From contig JAAVFL010000004.1 in the NCBI GenBank assembly GCA_014800795.1, positions 1 through 64,000 of the forward strand: a DNA stretch of 64,000 nucleotides, in the 5' to 3' direction. The notes below the pieces were generated by a model that saw only the letters and a list, made by a program, of their open reading frames with translations, made no database searches and was not told where the DNA came from. Numbering within the stretch: position 1 is the stretch's first letter; each line of letters opens with the position of its first letter. This document shows, piece after piece, positions 9,180 to 18,017 of this stretch. Made by a program: the position numbers and the translations under genes. The DNA comes from Bacteroidales bacterium (GTDB taxonomy: Bacteria > Bacteroidota > Bacteroidia > Bacteroidales > Muribaculaceae).

Positions 9180-10115
9180 ATGAATAATTCAGATCAGATT
9201 ATGGACTATAACAGAATATTAGGAGAGATCGCCACCGAGGTGGAACCCCTGCGGGGGGAAGGGCGGCTGCCTGAATATATTCCCGCACTCGCCCGGGTAA
9301 ATCCTGACCGATTTGGTATATGTCTGCTTACAACAGGTGGTGAGCGATTCGAGTTTGGAGATACCGGCGAACGGTTTTCTATTCAGAGTATCACGAAAGT
9401 GTTTTCACTGTCGGTGGCATTGTCGCTTATTGGGGAGGAGCTGTGGCAGCGTGTCGGGAAGGAACCTTCGGGGTCGGCTTTCAATTCGCTGATTCAACTT
9501 GAGATTGATCACGGCATTCCCCGCAATCCGTTCATCAACGCCGGAGCTATAGTGGTGGCTGATGTGCTTCTATCCAGTCTACCCTCTCCAGAGGCGGATT
9601 ATATGGATTTCCTCAGGCGTATATCGGGCGATCAGACAGTAGACTATAACCGGAAAGTGGCGGCTTCGGAGCGCGAGGCCGGCTATGTGAATGCCGCTAT
9701 CACAAATATGCTCAAATACTACGGCAATCTTACCAATGACATCGAGGATGTGTTGCGGTTCTATTTCCTGCAATGTTCCGTGGAGATGAACTGCCGTCAG
9801 CTCGCGCAGGCATTTCTGCCGTTCGCCGACCGCAACCGCAGATTTGAGTTCGGCAATGTCAGCCTCACTTATTCGCAGGTTAAGCGTATCAACGCCATAA
9901 TGCAGACATGCGGGTTCTACAACGATGCCGGTGAGTATTCCTATCTTGTCGGTCTGCCGGGGAAGAGCGGTGTCGGCGGCGGAATCGGGGCGATATATCC
10001 CTGTCACTATTCAGTTGCTACATGGAGCCCGCGCCTCAACGGCAAGGGCAATTCAGTGATGGGAATTAAAGCCTTGGAGCTCCTTACCACCTATACGCAC
10101 GAATCTATTTTCTGA
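9180..10115 (+). CDS. glsA: Glutaminase (serine-dependent, GlsA family)
   Basis: Hydrolyses glutamine to glutamate and ammonia in the cytoplasm. The 311-residue length fits the bacterial GlsA family (about 305-310). The catalytic Ser-x-x-Lys lies in FSIQSITKVFSLSVAL, followed by the family signatures GSAFNSLIQLE, PRNPFINAGAI and the C-terminal GLPGKSGVGGGI...ATWSP. The frame is open from a TTG at 9162, but ATG at 9180 or 9201 is more plausible; the latter would start MDYNRILGEI as in many homologues. The S41 protease begins 214 bases later, with a weak terminator-like hairpin between, so they are probably separate units. Confidence 0.92.
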   Translation: MNNSDQIMDYNRILGEIATEVEPLRGEGRLPEYIPALARVNPDRFGICLLTTGGERFEFGDTGERFSIQSITKVFSLSVALSLIGEELWQRVGKEPSGSAFNSLIQLEIDHGIPRNPFINAGAIVVADVLLSSLPSPEADYMDFLRRISGDQTVDYNRKVAASEREAGYVNAAITNMLKYYGNLTNDIEDVLRFYFLQCSVEMNCRQLAQAFLPFADRNRRFEFGNVSLTYSQVKRINAIMQTCGFYNDAGEYSYLVGLPGKSGVGGGIGAIYPCHYSVATWSPRLNGKGNSVMGIKALELLTTYTHESIF

Positions 10116-10159
10116 ATTATTTCTGTCCGATAAAACTTTTTGTTGCAAGAAAGGATCAG

Positions 10160-10196
10160 GGCCAACTCCATTTGGCCTACGACAGGAAGGTTTTTT
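10160..10196 (+). terminator. Weak terminator after glsA
   Basis: GGCCAA-CTCCAT-TTGGCC hairpin at 10160-10177, with a run of six T at 10191-10196. The 13-base gap between stem and T run makes this uncertain. Confidence 0.4.
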
Positions 10197-10329
10197 ACCA
10201 ACAGATGTTAATTTTAAGGGTTTTTGGATAAAAAGTTCATGGCGGTTGTTATTATATTGTGTAATTTCGCATCATAAATGCGGCAGTCCCCGTGGTGGTC
10301 GCCGTTACTTTTCAGCTATATAGAAGATT

Positions 10330-11991
10330 ATGAGAAAACTACCCGTCATATTAGCTCTGACAGCCGTTGCGACGGCTCTTGTATCGTTTGCCGCCACCCG
10401 CAGTTCGAAGGGTGACATATCGCGCAACCTCGATATATTCACCTCTATTTATAAGGCTTTGCAGACCAACTATGTGGATACGATCGATGCCGATAAGTCG
10501 ATGAATACAGCCATAGCGGCGATGCTCGATGAGATCGATCCCTACACCGAATATATCAGCGAGGCCGATCAGGACGAATTCCTTACCATTTCCACGGGTG
10601 AATACGGAGGTATCGGATCATATATCGGCGAGCGCGACGGGAAAGTATATGTTACGGAACCCCGCGAAGGCACCCCCTCCCAGAAATCCGGTCTCAAGCC
10701 CGGCGATGTGTTCATAAAGATCGACGGCGATTCGGTGAAAGGGATGCACAGCTCAGATGTCAGCAAGCGTCTCAAGGGACAGGCAGGCACAACGGTGTCC
10801 GTTCAGGTAAAGCGCCCCTACGTAGCCGACAGCATTCTCGACATAGATATCATCCGCGAAAAGATCGAGCTTGACCCGGTTCCATACTACGGCGTGGTGA
10901 AAGGGGACATCGGCTACATACAGCTCACGACATTCAACGAGAAGACTTTCGAGAAAACCCGCGATGCCCTGCTCGATCTCAAGAGCCGTCCCGAGGTTAA
11001 ATCGATAGTGCTTGATCTCCGCGGCAACGGCGGCGGCTTGCTTGAGAGTGCCGTTCAGGTAGTAGGGCTGTTTGTTCCAAAAGGAACGGAGGTTGTACGT
11101 ACCCGGGGCAAGGGAGTTCTCAATGAGAAGATCTACAAGACAACTCAGAAACCTGTGGATACGGAGATTCCGCTGGCTGTGCTTGTCAATGGCGGATCGG
11201 CATCGGCTGCTGAGATTGTGACCGGTGCGCTTCAGGATCTTGACCGTGCCGTCATAGTGGGTGAGCGCAGTTTCGGTAAGGGACTTGTTCAGAGTACACG
11301 CCAGCTCCCTTACAACGGTCTGCTTAAAGTAACCATTGCAAAATATTATATTCCTTCGGGTCGTCTGATTCAAGCCATCGACTACAGCCACCGTAACCCC
11401 GACGGCACTGTGGCCCGTATTCCCGACAGCCTCACCACCGTATGGCATACGGCCAACGGACGCGAGGTCCGCGATGGCGGCGGCATCACCCCCGATGTGA
11501 AAGTGGAATATCCGGAAGGGAACCGCCTTGTCTACAACATCGTGCGCGACAACTGGAGTTTCGACTTCGCCAACCGTTATGCCGCAACCCATCCGTCAGT
11601 TCCCGCTCCCGAAGATTTTGTGATTACCGATACTATCTTCAACGAGTTCAAGAGCTTTATAGATCCTGATAATTTCAAGTACGACCGCACCTGCGAGCTG
11701 ATTCTCGAACAACTTGAGAAGGCTTCGAAAACCGAAGGTTACCTGAATCCGCAGGTGCAGGCGCAGCTCGATTCTCTGAAGGTGACGCTGAAGCACGATC
11801 TCAACCACGACCTCGACCAGAACCGTCAGACAATAAGCGAATATCTCGCCTCTGAAATTCTTCAGCGCTATTACTACGAGCGTGGCGCTACCATCGAGGC
11901 TCTGAAACACGATGCCGATCTCGATTCTGCCGCTACGGTTCTCGGCGACCGGGAGCGCTACCGCGCCCTGCTCTCACCTGTGCGCAAATAA
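10330..11991 (+). CDS. S41 family C-terminal processing protease
   Basis: A 553-residue tail-specific serine protease of the CtpA type, acting in the periplasm. The N-terminal hydrophobic stretch (MRKLPVILALTAVATALVSFAA) is a signal peptide or anchor. A PDZ domain spans about 90-165 (GGIGSYIGERDGKVYV ... GDVFIKIDGDSV). The S41 core follows, with GYIQLTTF, LDLRGNGGG, the catalytic serine in NGGSASAAEI near 290-292 and the general-base lysine in GERSFGKG at 317. All catalytic elements are present. The roughly 180-residue C-terminal extension is common in Bacteroidetes homologues. mfd begins 48 bases after the stop, so the two are likely co-transcribed. The natural substrate is not predictable. 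Confidence 0.93.
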   Translation: MRKLPVILALTAVATALVSFAATRSSKGDISRNLDIFTSIYKALQTNYVDTIDADKSMNTAIAAMLDEIDPYTEYISEADQDEFLTISTGEYGGIGSYIGERDGKVYVTEPREGTPSQKSGLKPGDVFIKIDGDSVKGMHSSDVSKRLKGQAGTTVSVQVKRPYVADSILDIDIIREKIELDPVPYYGVVKGDIGYIQLTTFNEKTFEKTRDALLDLKSRPEVKSIVLDLRGNGGGLLESAVQVVGLFVPKGTEVVRTRGKGVLNEKIYKTTQKPVDTEIPLAVLVNGGSASAAEIVTGALQDLDRAVIVGERSFGKGLVQSTRQLPYNGLLKVTIAKYYIPSGRLIQAIDYSHRNPDGTVARIPDSLTTVWHTANGREVRDGGGITPDVKVEYPEGNRLVYNIVRDNWSFDFANRYAATHPSVPAPEDFVITDTIFNEFKSFIDPDNFKYDRTCELILEQLEKASKTEGYLNPQVQAQLDSLKVTLKHDLNHDLDQNRQTISEYLASEILQRYYYERGATIEALKHDADLDSAATVLGDRERYRALLSPVRK

Positions 11992-12039
11992 GATGCCGGT
12001 ATCTACAAATGTAACGCCTATATATCGAAACACATATCA

Positions 12040-15000
12040 GTGACGCTTAACGAACTTGAGGGGCTTTTGATGACCCCTGCGCGCCGCGACGCCCTATCGG
12101 GTGCCGTGGCGCTTGCCCGAAAAAAGAAACCTGTGGAACTGCGGGGGCTTGCCGGCTCTTCCGCAGCCATGATGCTTGCAGCTCTGGCTTCATCGGTGAG
12201 AAAAACTGTGATAGCCGTGGGCGATTCGCTCGACGATGCCGGTTATCTCTTCCACGATCTTTCGAAACTGTTGGGGGAGGAGGCTGTGGCTCTGTTCCCA
12301 TCCGGATATAAGCGTGATATAAAATATGGCAGGGTAGATCCCCCCTCGCAGATCATGCGCATCGAGGCGCTCAACCGCCTCACGGAAGGGAAAGGTCTGA
12401 AGGTTTTGGTAACCTATCCCGAGGCTCTTGCCGAGCGCGTGGCGACACGTCAGACGCTTTCGGATCACACTCTGGTATTGGCGACGGGAGCGGAGATCGA
12501 CCTGGAGGAAACGCAGCGCTGGTTGCGCGACAACGGTTTCAAGGAGGAGGATTATGTTTATGAACCGGGACACTTCGCCGTGCGCGGTTCCATACTCGAT
12601 GTGTTCGGGTACTCGTCGGAATATCCTTTCCGGATTGACCTTTTCGGCGATGAGATAGAGACCATCCGCCCATTCAACATAGAGACCCAGCTGTCGGAAA
12701 GCAAGGTCGACAGTGTGGCGATCTCGGCCAACGTGTCGGCCGACGATTCCGGCCGTGGCACGAGCCTGCTCGAATTCGTGGGGGACACGACCCTTATGGT
12801 AATGCGCGGCAGGGATTTCACGCTTTCGCGTGTGCGGGCCATCGCTGAAACCGATTTCAGTTCGTCGGCCATGATTGCGGAGGAGGGAGATGCCGACGCT
12901 ATGAAAAATGTGGTGGATCCCGGCCGTTTTGAAGCGGCCCTGGCTTCGTTTCCGGTGATTGAATTCTCGGCCGGAGCAGGTAGGGAACCGGGCACCAATC
13001 CCGGAGGCGCTTCGACCGGTGACACTACGGCCGAACTTGATTTCAACTGCACCCCTCAGGGATTGTATCATAAGAATTTCGATCTGATTTCGGAATCGTT
13101 CAAGGGGTTGCTTTCCGATGGTTATAAAATCTATCTGCTTTCCGACAGCGAGAAGCAGATAGCGCGTCTGCAGGCCATATTCGCCGAGCGCGGTGACGAT
13201 ATACCGTTCACACCGGTGATCTCGACCCTGCACGAGGGCTTCGTAGACCATACCACGCGCATCTGTGTGTTCACCGACCATCAGATTTTCGACCGTTTCC
13301 ACAAATACACCCTCAAGTCGGACCGCGCCCGCTCGGGCAAGCTCGCCCTTTCGCTCAAGGAGCTGAGCGCTATCGAGCCGGGCGACTACATAGTGCATGT
13401 CGACCATGGTGTAGGGCGCTTCGGCGGTCTGTTGCGCACACAGGTCAACGGCTCCACACAGGAGATGATAAAACTCATCTACAAGAACAACGACTGCATC
13501 TTCGTGAGCATCCATGCGCTCCATAAGCTGGCGAAATACCGCGGTAAGGAGGGTGTGGAGCCTACGATCAACAAACTCGGTTCCGGAGCGTGGAATAAGC
13601 TCAAGGAGCGCACCAAGAGCAAACTGAAGGATATAGCCCGCGACCTGATAAAGCTCTATGCGGCCCGCAAGGATGAGCAGGGATTCAGTTTCTCGCCCGA
13701 CAGCTATATGCAACATGAGCTGGAGGCTTCGTTTGTCTACGAGGATACCCCCGATCAGCTGACGGCCACCAATGCCGTGAAAAAAGATATGGAGAGCCCG
13801 CGGCCTATGGATCGCCTGATATGCGGCGACGTAGGGTTCGGAAAGACGGAGATCGCTATCCGCGCCGCTTTCAAGGCCGCTACGGATGGCAAGCAGGTGG
13901 CCGTGCTGGTGCCGACCACCGTTCTTGCGTATCAGCATTTCAATACGTTTCGTGATCGCCTTGCCGATTTTCCGGTCAGGGTCGATTATCTATCCCGCGC
14001 GCGCACGCCGAAGCAGGTGAAAGAGATTCTGCGCGATCTTGCCGATGGAAAGATAGATATAATCATAGGCACCCACCGCCTTGTGGGCAAAGATGTGAAA
14101 TTCAAGGATCTGGGTCTGCTCGTAGTCGATGAGGAGCAGAAGTTCGGCGTGGCGGTGAAAGAGAAGCTCAAACAGCTCAAAGTGAATGTCGACACCATCA
14201 CGATGAGCGCCACCCCTATACCGCGAACCCTTCAGTTCTCGCTGATGGGGGCCCGCGATCTGTCGTCGCTCAACACTCCGCCGGCCAACCGCTATCCGAT
14301 ACTTACCTCGGTCAACACACTTACCGACGACATACTCTCCGAGGCGCTCAACTTCGAGCTGTCGCGCAACGGACAAGTGTTCATAATCAACAACCGTATC
14401 GAAGGGCTCTATCAGCTCGAGCAGATGGTGAAGCGGGTGGTGCCAGACGCGCGCACACTCGTGGCCCACGGTCAGTTACCGCCCGAGCAGCTTGAGAAAG
14501 CTATAATAGATTTCGCAAACCACGATTACGATGTTCTGCTGGCCACCACCATAGTGGAGAGCGGCATCGACATGCCCAACGTGAACACCATCATAGTGAA
14601 CAACGCGCAGAATTTCGGACTTTCCGAGCTTCATCAGCTCCGCGGGCGCGTGGGGCGCTCATCGCGCAAGGCGTTCTGCTACCTCATGGTGCCACCCGGC
14701 AATCCGCTTACTCCCATTGCCCGCCGCCGATTGCAGGCCATAGAGAGTTTCTCCGATCTCGGGAGCGGCATCCATATCGCCATGCAGGATCTCGATATAC
14801 GTGGCGCCGGTAATCTGCTCGGTGCCGAGCAGAGCGGTTTCATTGCCGATCTCGGTTACGAGACATACCAGAAGATTCTGAAAGAGGCCGTCACCGAACT
14901 GCGCACGCAGGAGTTTTCCGACACCCTCACCGCCGCCGACAACTCCGGTGAGGAGAAGGAGTTTGTGGCCGACTGCGTTATCGAAAGCGACCTCGAACTG

Positions 15001-15429
15001 CTGTTGCCAGCGCTTTATGTGCCGCAGGAGAGCGAGCGTATAGCCCTGTACCGCGAACTTGATTCGATTGAGCGCGAGACGGATCTCATGGAGTTCCGTG
15101 CCCGCCTCATCGACCGTTTCGGTAAGATTCCGCCTGAAACGGCCGAACTGATGCGTGTGCCCCGTCTGAGGCGCCTCGCCCGGCAGCTCGGCATCGAGAA
15201 GGTGTCGCTCAAGCAGGGGATGATGTATCTCTATTTTGTCGACGACAGCAACAAGGCTTATTATCAGAGCCCGTCGTTCGGGCGTCTCATCACCTTCCTG
15301 CAGCAAAATTCCCGGCGTGTGAAGATCCGCGAGAAAAACGGCCGCCGCTCCTTCGCCGTCGCCAACGTACCCACCGTGGAGACCGCCGTCGCCATCCTTT
15401 CCGAAATCACATCCCTGCCGGTAAGCTGA
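12040..15429 (+). CDS. mfd: Transcription-repair coupling factor
   Basis: Mfd removes stalled RNA polymerase at DNA damage and recruits UvrA. The 1129-residue protein has the UvrB-like N-terminal part, the CarD-like polymerase-interaction domain at about 441-510 (IEPGDYIVHVDHGVGRFGG), and an RecG-like superfamily 2 translocase with Walker A GDVGFGKTE near 595-603, DEEQKFGV near 697 and SATPIPRTLQFS. It ends with the TRCF C-terminal domain. The start is a GTG at 12040: translation from there gives MTLNELEGLL and no in-frame ATG lies close upstream. It follows the S41 protease gene by 48 bases. The chain is complete and the order is normal. Confidence 0.96.
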   Translation: MTLNELEGLLMTPARRDALSGAVALARKKKPVELRGLAGSSAAMMLAALASSVRKTVIAVGDSLDDAGYLFHDLSKLLGEEAVALFPSGYKRDIKYGRVDPPSQIMRIEALNRLTEGKGLKVLVTYPEALAERVATRQTLSDHTLVLATGAEIDLEETQRWLRDNGFKEEDYVYEPGHFAVRGSILDVFGYSSEYPFRIDLFGDEIETIRPFNIETQLSESKVDSVAISANVSADDSGRGTSLLEFVGDTTLMVMRGRDFTLSRVRAIAETDFSSSAMIAEEGDADAMKNVVDPGRFEAALASFPVIEFSAGAGREPGTNPGGASTGDTTAELDFNCTPQGLYHKNFDLISESFKGLLSDGYKIYLLSDSEKQIARLQAIFAERGDDIPFTPVISTLHEGFVDHTTRICVFTDHQIFDRFHKYTLKSDRARSGKLALSLKELSAIEPGDYIVHVDHGVGRFGGLLRTQVNGSTQEMIKLIYKNNDCIFVSIHALHKLAKYRGKEGVEPTINKLGSGAWNKLKERTKSKLKDIARDLIKLYAARKDEQGFSFSPDSYMQHELEASFVYEDTPDQLTATNAVKKDMESPRPMDRLICGDVGFGKTEIAIRAAFKAATDGKQVAVLVPTTVLAYQHFNTFRDRLADFPVRVDYLSRARTPKQVKEILRDLADGKIDIIIGTHRLVGKDVKFKDLGLLVVDEEQKFGVAVKEKLKQLKVNVDTITMSATPIPRTLQFSLMGARDLSSLNTPPANRYPILTSVNTLTDDILSEALNFELSRNGQVFIINNRIEGLYQLEQMVKRVVPDARTLVAHGQLPPEQLEKAIIDFANHDYDVLLATTIVESGIDMPNVNTIIVNNAQNFGLSELHQLRGRVGRSSRKAFCYLMVPPGNPLTPIARRRLQAIESFSDLGSGIHIAMQDLDIRGAGNLLGAEQSGFIADLGYETYQKILKEAVTELRTQEFSDTLTAADNSGEEKEFVADCVIESDLELLLPALYVPQESERIALYRELDSIERETDLMEFRARLIDRFGKIPPETAELMRVPRLRRLARQLGIEKVSLKQGMMYLYFVDDSNKAYYQSPSFGRLITFLQQNSRRVKIREKNGRRSFAVANVPTVETAVAILSEITSLPVS

Positions 15430-15444
15430 TCTGTACGGATACAG

Positions 15445-15479
15445 AAGTGGCTGTGTCAAAATCCGTGACACAGCCACTT
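15445..15479. terminator. Hairpin between convergent mfd and serpin genes
   Basis: AAGTGGCTGTGTCA and its perfect complement form a 14-bp stem with a 7-base loop, 16 bases after the mfd stop. There is no T run on either strand. It probably acts in both directions. Confidence 0.6.
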
Positions 15480-15545
15480 GGGGAATATCAAACGCAGTCA
15501 ACATGAAACCTTGACGTTTGATCTGTCATGTTTCAGCATTCGGCG

Positions 15546-16790
15546 TTATTTTACCGAAGGAATGTCGGCAACCTTTCCGGCCATCAGACATATACCGCTT
15601 TTGGTTTCAGTCAGGAAGAAGAGGTAAGGACGGGTAAAGGTAACCGGGATGAACTGATCCTCGCCGCCGTTGCTGAATGCATCCATTCCTACAGTTGTGA
15701 CAGAAGAGGCCTCAGCTCCTTTCTCGGAAAATTCGATAGTAGACTTCTGCTCGATTTTGGCTTTGAATGATAGCGGTTCGGTAAATATGTCAGTTCCGGC
15801 GCCTGAGAAAATATTTCTGATTCCTAAGGCTGAGAGAGTTTTATCAAGATCATATTTTTCGGGCATGAGTTTGCACTTGGGAAGCATAAGGCTTACTTTC
15901 TCTGTGTTGAAAGACATATTTGTGAACGCTTCATAATCGAATCCGGCGATGAAATCGTCGATAGCGATGTTTTCGTCAGGGAGAATGAACGTAGCGGCAA
16001 ATGATTCGTTGCCGAAAGTGAGCTTAACAGCCTGATAGTTGTCTTTCGCAAGATAAGGGATGGTGCGCATGGCAGTCATCATATGTATTACCGAATTTCC
16101 TTTCTCGCCATAGAACGGGCGCATTTCGACACGTTCCTCTTCAAACGGTTCTGTCCATGCTCCCTTGAAATATAGGGCATTTATGAGCATGACAAAGCGG
16201 TCGGAGTTGATTTTTTCGATAATGTTGTTGATCAGACCGTTGGTTTTGTTTGCGCACCAGCTGTTGATTTCGTCAGCAACATTTTTGTCATTGAAGTCGC
16301 GTGCGAACTTGTCGGCACGGTATGTGTCGGTCAGAAGGTCAGAGAATTTGCTGTTGAGCGTAAGCGTGTTGATATACCACAGTGAATTCGCGATATTCAC
16401 GGTGGTTCTGGTGTCAAGGTCGCCGACAGAATTAAGATATTTGCCATTGAACGAGTTGAGCGATGCCAGATCGTCGCAACCCAGAGCTTCGGTAATCTGG
16501 GCTGCTGAAACCTCATCAATGCAGTTTGCGAGCATCGACAGGGCATACTGGGCGCTGAATGGTGAAACTATCACGTTTTCACCGGGATTGTCGCCTACCA
16601 CCCCTTTGAGAAAAGCATAGTCGAAACCGCGGGTTGAAGCCGCGGCAGCTAACTCTTCCGATGTGATGGTGAATTCATCAGTTATTGCCGGTGTGTTCCC
16701 TTCATTTCCACCCTGCGGGCTGTCAGGTTGATCACTTGAGCAAGCTGTCGCCAATAGCAACAACGGTGCAAGAAACAGGCTCTTTTTCAT
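15546..16790 (-). CDS. Serpin (serine/cysteine protease inhibitor), lipoprotein
   Basis: A 414-residue serpin. The signal peptide ends in a lipobox with Cys17 (LLLLATACSS), so the inhibitor should be lipid-anchored, probably at the outer membrane. Serpin signatures are clear: NVIVSPFSAQYALSML, NALYFKGAW, the breach/shutter region, and the C-terminal FTRPYLFFLTETKSGICLMAGKV. The reactive-centre hinge begins at E356 (EKGAEASSV); counting from it as P17 puts P1 at Phe372 and P1' at Ser373. The short-side-chain hinge suggests an inhibitory, not a substrate-type, serpin. A Phe P1 points to chymotrypsin- or cathepsin-G-like targets, which is inference. It lies just behind a broken mini-lipoprotein gene and a palindromic control region. 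Confidence 0.93.
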   Translation of the reverse strand: MKKSLFLAPLLLLATACSSDQPDSPQGGNEGNTPAITDEFTITSEELAAAASTRGFDYAFLKGVVGDNPGENVIVSPFSAQYALSMLANCIDEVSAAQITEALGCDDLASLNSFNGKYLNSVGDLDTRTTVNIANSLWYINTLTLNSKFSDLLTDTYRADKFARDFNDKNVADEINSWCANKTNGLINNIIEKINSDRFVMLINALYFKGAWTEPFEEERVEMRPFYGEKGNSVIHMMTAMRTIPYLAKDNYQAVKLTFGNESFAATFILPDENIAIDDFIAGFDYEAFTNMSFNTEKVSLMLPKCKLMPEKYDLDKTLSALGIRNIFSGAGTDIFTEPLSFKAKIEQKSTIEFSEKGAEASSVTTVGMDAFSNGGEDQFIPVTFTRPYLFFLTETKSGICLMAGKVADIPSVK

Positions 16791-16824
16791 GATAATATAG
16801 TTTAGTTAAATAATAAATTGGTGG

Positions 16825-16986
16825 TCAACGATAGATTGGTATGTATTCACGCATGAAATCATAGTTACGCTCAGGCTCTGAGCCGCCTTCGGAACCTCCC
16901 GGACGTAAAATGGTAGTCTGTGGCTCGTCAGATCTGCATGATGGTAGGGTGGCCTATATCCCCAGAATAGGAAATAGTTTCTTCAT
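16825..16986 (-). pseudogene. Mini-lipoprotein gene interrupted by an amber codon
   Basis: Minus-strand ATG at 16986 opens a 53-codon frame that reads MKKLFPILGI, then TAG (16956-16954), then continues in the same frame as ATLPSCRSDEPQTT and ends YIPIYR before TGA. If the TAG is ignored, the product is a short signal peptide with a lipobox (LPSC) and a Gly/Ser/Glu-rich mature part of about 37 residues. It ends 34 bases before the serpin ATG. It is either a decayed small lipoprotein gene, a read-through product or a sequencing error. No known family is recognised. Confidence 0.45.
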
Positions 16987-17222
16987 GGTTTATATTTTTT
17001 TTATGTTATGGGGAAAAGTGCCTGTTAATGAATCCGCTCGCAAGTTACGACTTAAAAATATATTTTGCAAGTAAAATAAAATATATTTTTTGAATTATAG
17101 ATAAATATTTGTTTGGTGATCAAGGCTGCTTGCGAATGGCAACATAGCCACGCGTGATACAACTGTTAAAAGAACTGATTCGGATATTGCGATGTTTTTC
17201 ACAAAATATATTCCAATCGCAG

Positions 17223-17254
17223 CAAAGTTAGTGATTGAATGTGGAAGTATCAAA
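17223..17254 (-). promoter_or_regulatory. Strong promoter facing the serpin region
   Basis: Minus-strand TTTG (17254-17251), a 20-base spacer and TAACTTTG (17230-17223) match the Bacteroidetes consensus at every fixed position. Transcription would start near 17216, about 230 bases before the mini-lipoprotein ATG and 425 before the serpin. Confidence 0.65.
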
Positions 17255-17267
17255 TGAAATTTCCAAA

Positions 17268-17357
17268 AAAAACGTAACACGCATAATTGTAAATATTTGA
17301 GAATCTGAGGATTGCGGCGCGTTATGTTTTTAAAAACGTAACACATTGTAACGCGCT
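17268..17357. promoter_or_regulatory. Repeated palindromic operator-like sites upstream of the serpin promoter
   Basis: AAAAACGTAACAC occurs at 17268-17280 and again at 17332-17344. The second copy is half of a 22-base palindrome (17321-17342, one mismatch), itself framed by GCGCGTTA (17317-17324) and TAACGCGC (17350-17357). The position just upstream of the minus-strand promoter suggests a regulator binding site; the regulator is unknown. Confidence 0.5.
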
Positions 17358-17664
17358 GTATTTTAGCCGTTTAATTTACGGTTTTTTAGTCGCTGATATG
17401 AAATTCTCCGGAAGAATATCACGAAATTATGAGTCAGATTTTTCAAGACACCTTTTCAGACGTGCTTTTCTATTTCGAAGTGCCTCAGGATTATGCATAT
17501 TCATGATCAGGCACATGGTATGGGAATCTACATTCGGGAATATAAGTATGTATCCCGATGCTTCAGAAACGACAACGGAGGCAAGCTCTGAGATAATCAG
17601 GCTGAAATCATTCGTGAAAGAACGCTCATTCGTTATAAGTAAGTCATGAAAACTATTACGTATA

Positions 17665-17771
17665 AAGTAAGTCGTGAAAATTATTTTATACTTTCAGGGA
17701 GTGTATTTTCGAGAGAAATCCGACTGAAAGTATGCTCACGGATAATATAAAATAATTTTCACGACATACTT
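17665..17771. repeat. Dispersed inverted-repeat element, copy B (intact 107 bp)
   Basis: The left terminus AAGTAAGTCGTGAAAATT... (17665-17690) is repeated inverted at 17746-17771 with one mismatch over 26 bases. The interior also pairs (CTTTCAG/CTGAAAG), so the whole element can fold. A partial extra terminus (AAGTAAGTCATGAAAA) abuts it at about 17637-17663. No coding capacity. Minus-strand reading aligns with copy C at 53437. Confidence 0.8.
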
Positions 17772-18017
17772 AGAGATATCGTTTCTCCCATTTTTGTGAT
17801 CGGCAGTCAGATTGGTCAATTGTGACAAATTAAGATAAAGACGCGGTTGCCAATAAGCATGGCGAACCGTATCATGACGGCGCCATGATGGGAATATAGA
17901 GCAGGAGAGCAGGAGATGTGGAGGATATGAAGCTCGACATACGTGCGTTCCTACGGTGTCTCGCTCTGTTTTTTCCTCTGTTATCCTGCTCTCCTGCGCT
18001 ATTGTTATCCTGCGCTA
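17772..18017. repeat. Second repeat element with 19-bp inverted arms downstream of the GH43-SGNH gene
   Basis: No gene. Arms ATAGAGCAGGAGAGCAGGA (17896-17914) and its complement (17984-18002, one mismatch) enclose 69 bases holding CCTACGGTGTCTCGCT (17950-17965), a 16-mer found again at 33950. The part at about 17869-17914 (hairpin, then GGGAATATAGAGC) resembles 50557-50625. The sequence TTATCCTGCGCTATT recurs near 18002. The arms may also serve as terminator for the gene ending at 18018. Confidence 0.5.

Noticed and set aside
12190-13938. Minus-strand ORF of 582 codons opposite mfd
   Set aside because: Antisense shadow; mfd has every expected motif and the reverse product is His/Arg-rich without recognisable structure.
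17398-17649. Plus-strand 83-codon ORF in the serpin-GH43 gap
   Set aside because: No signal, domain or start context; it ends inside a repeat element.
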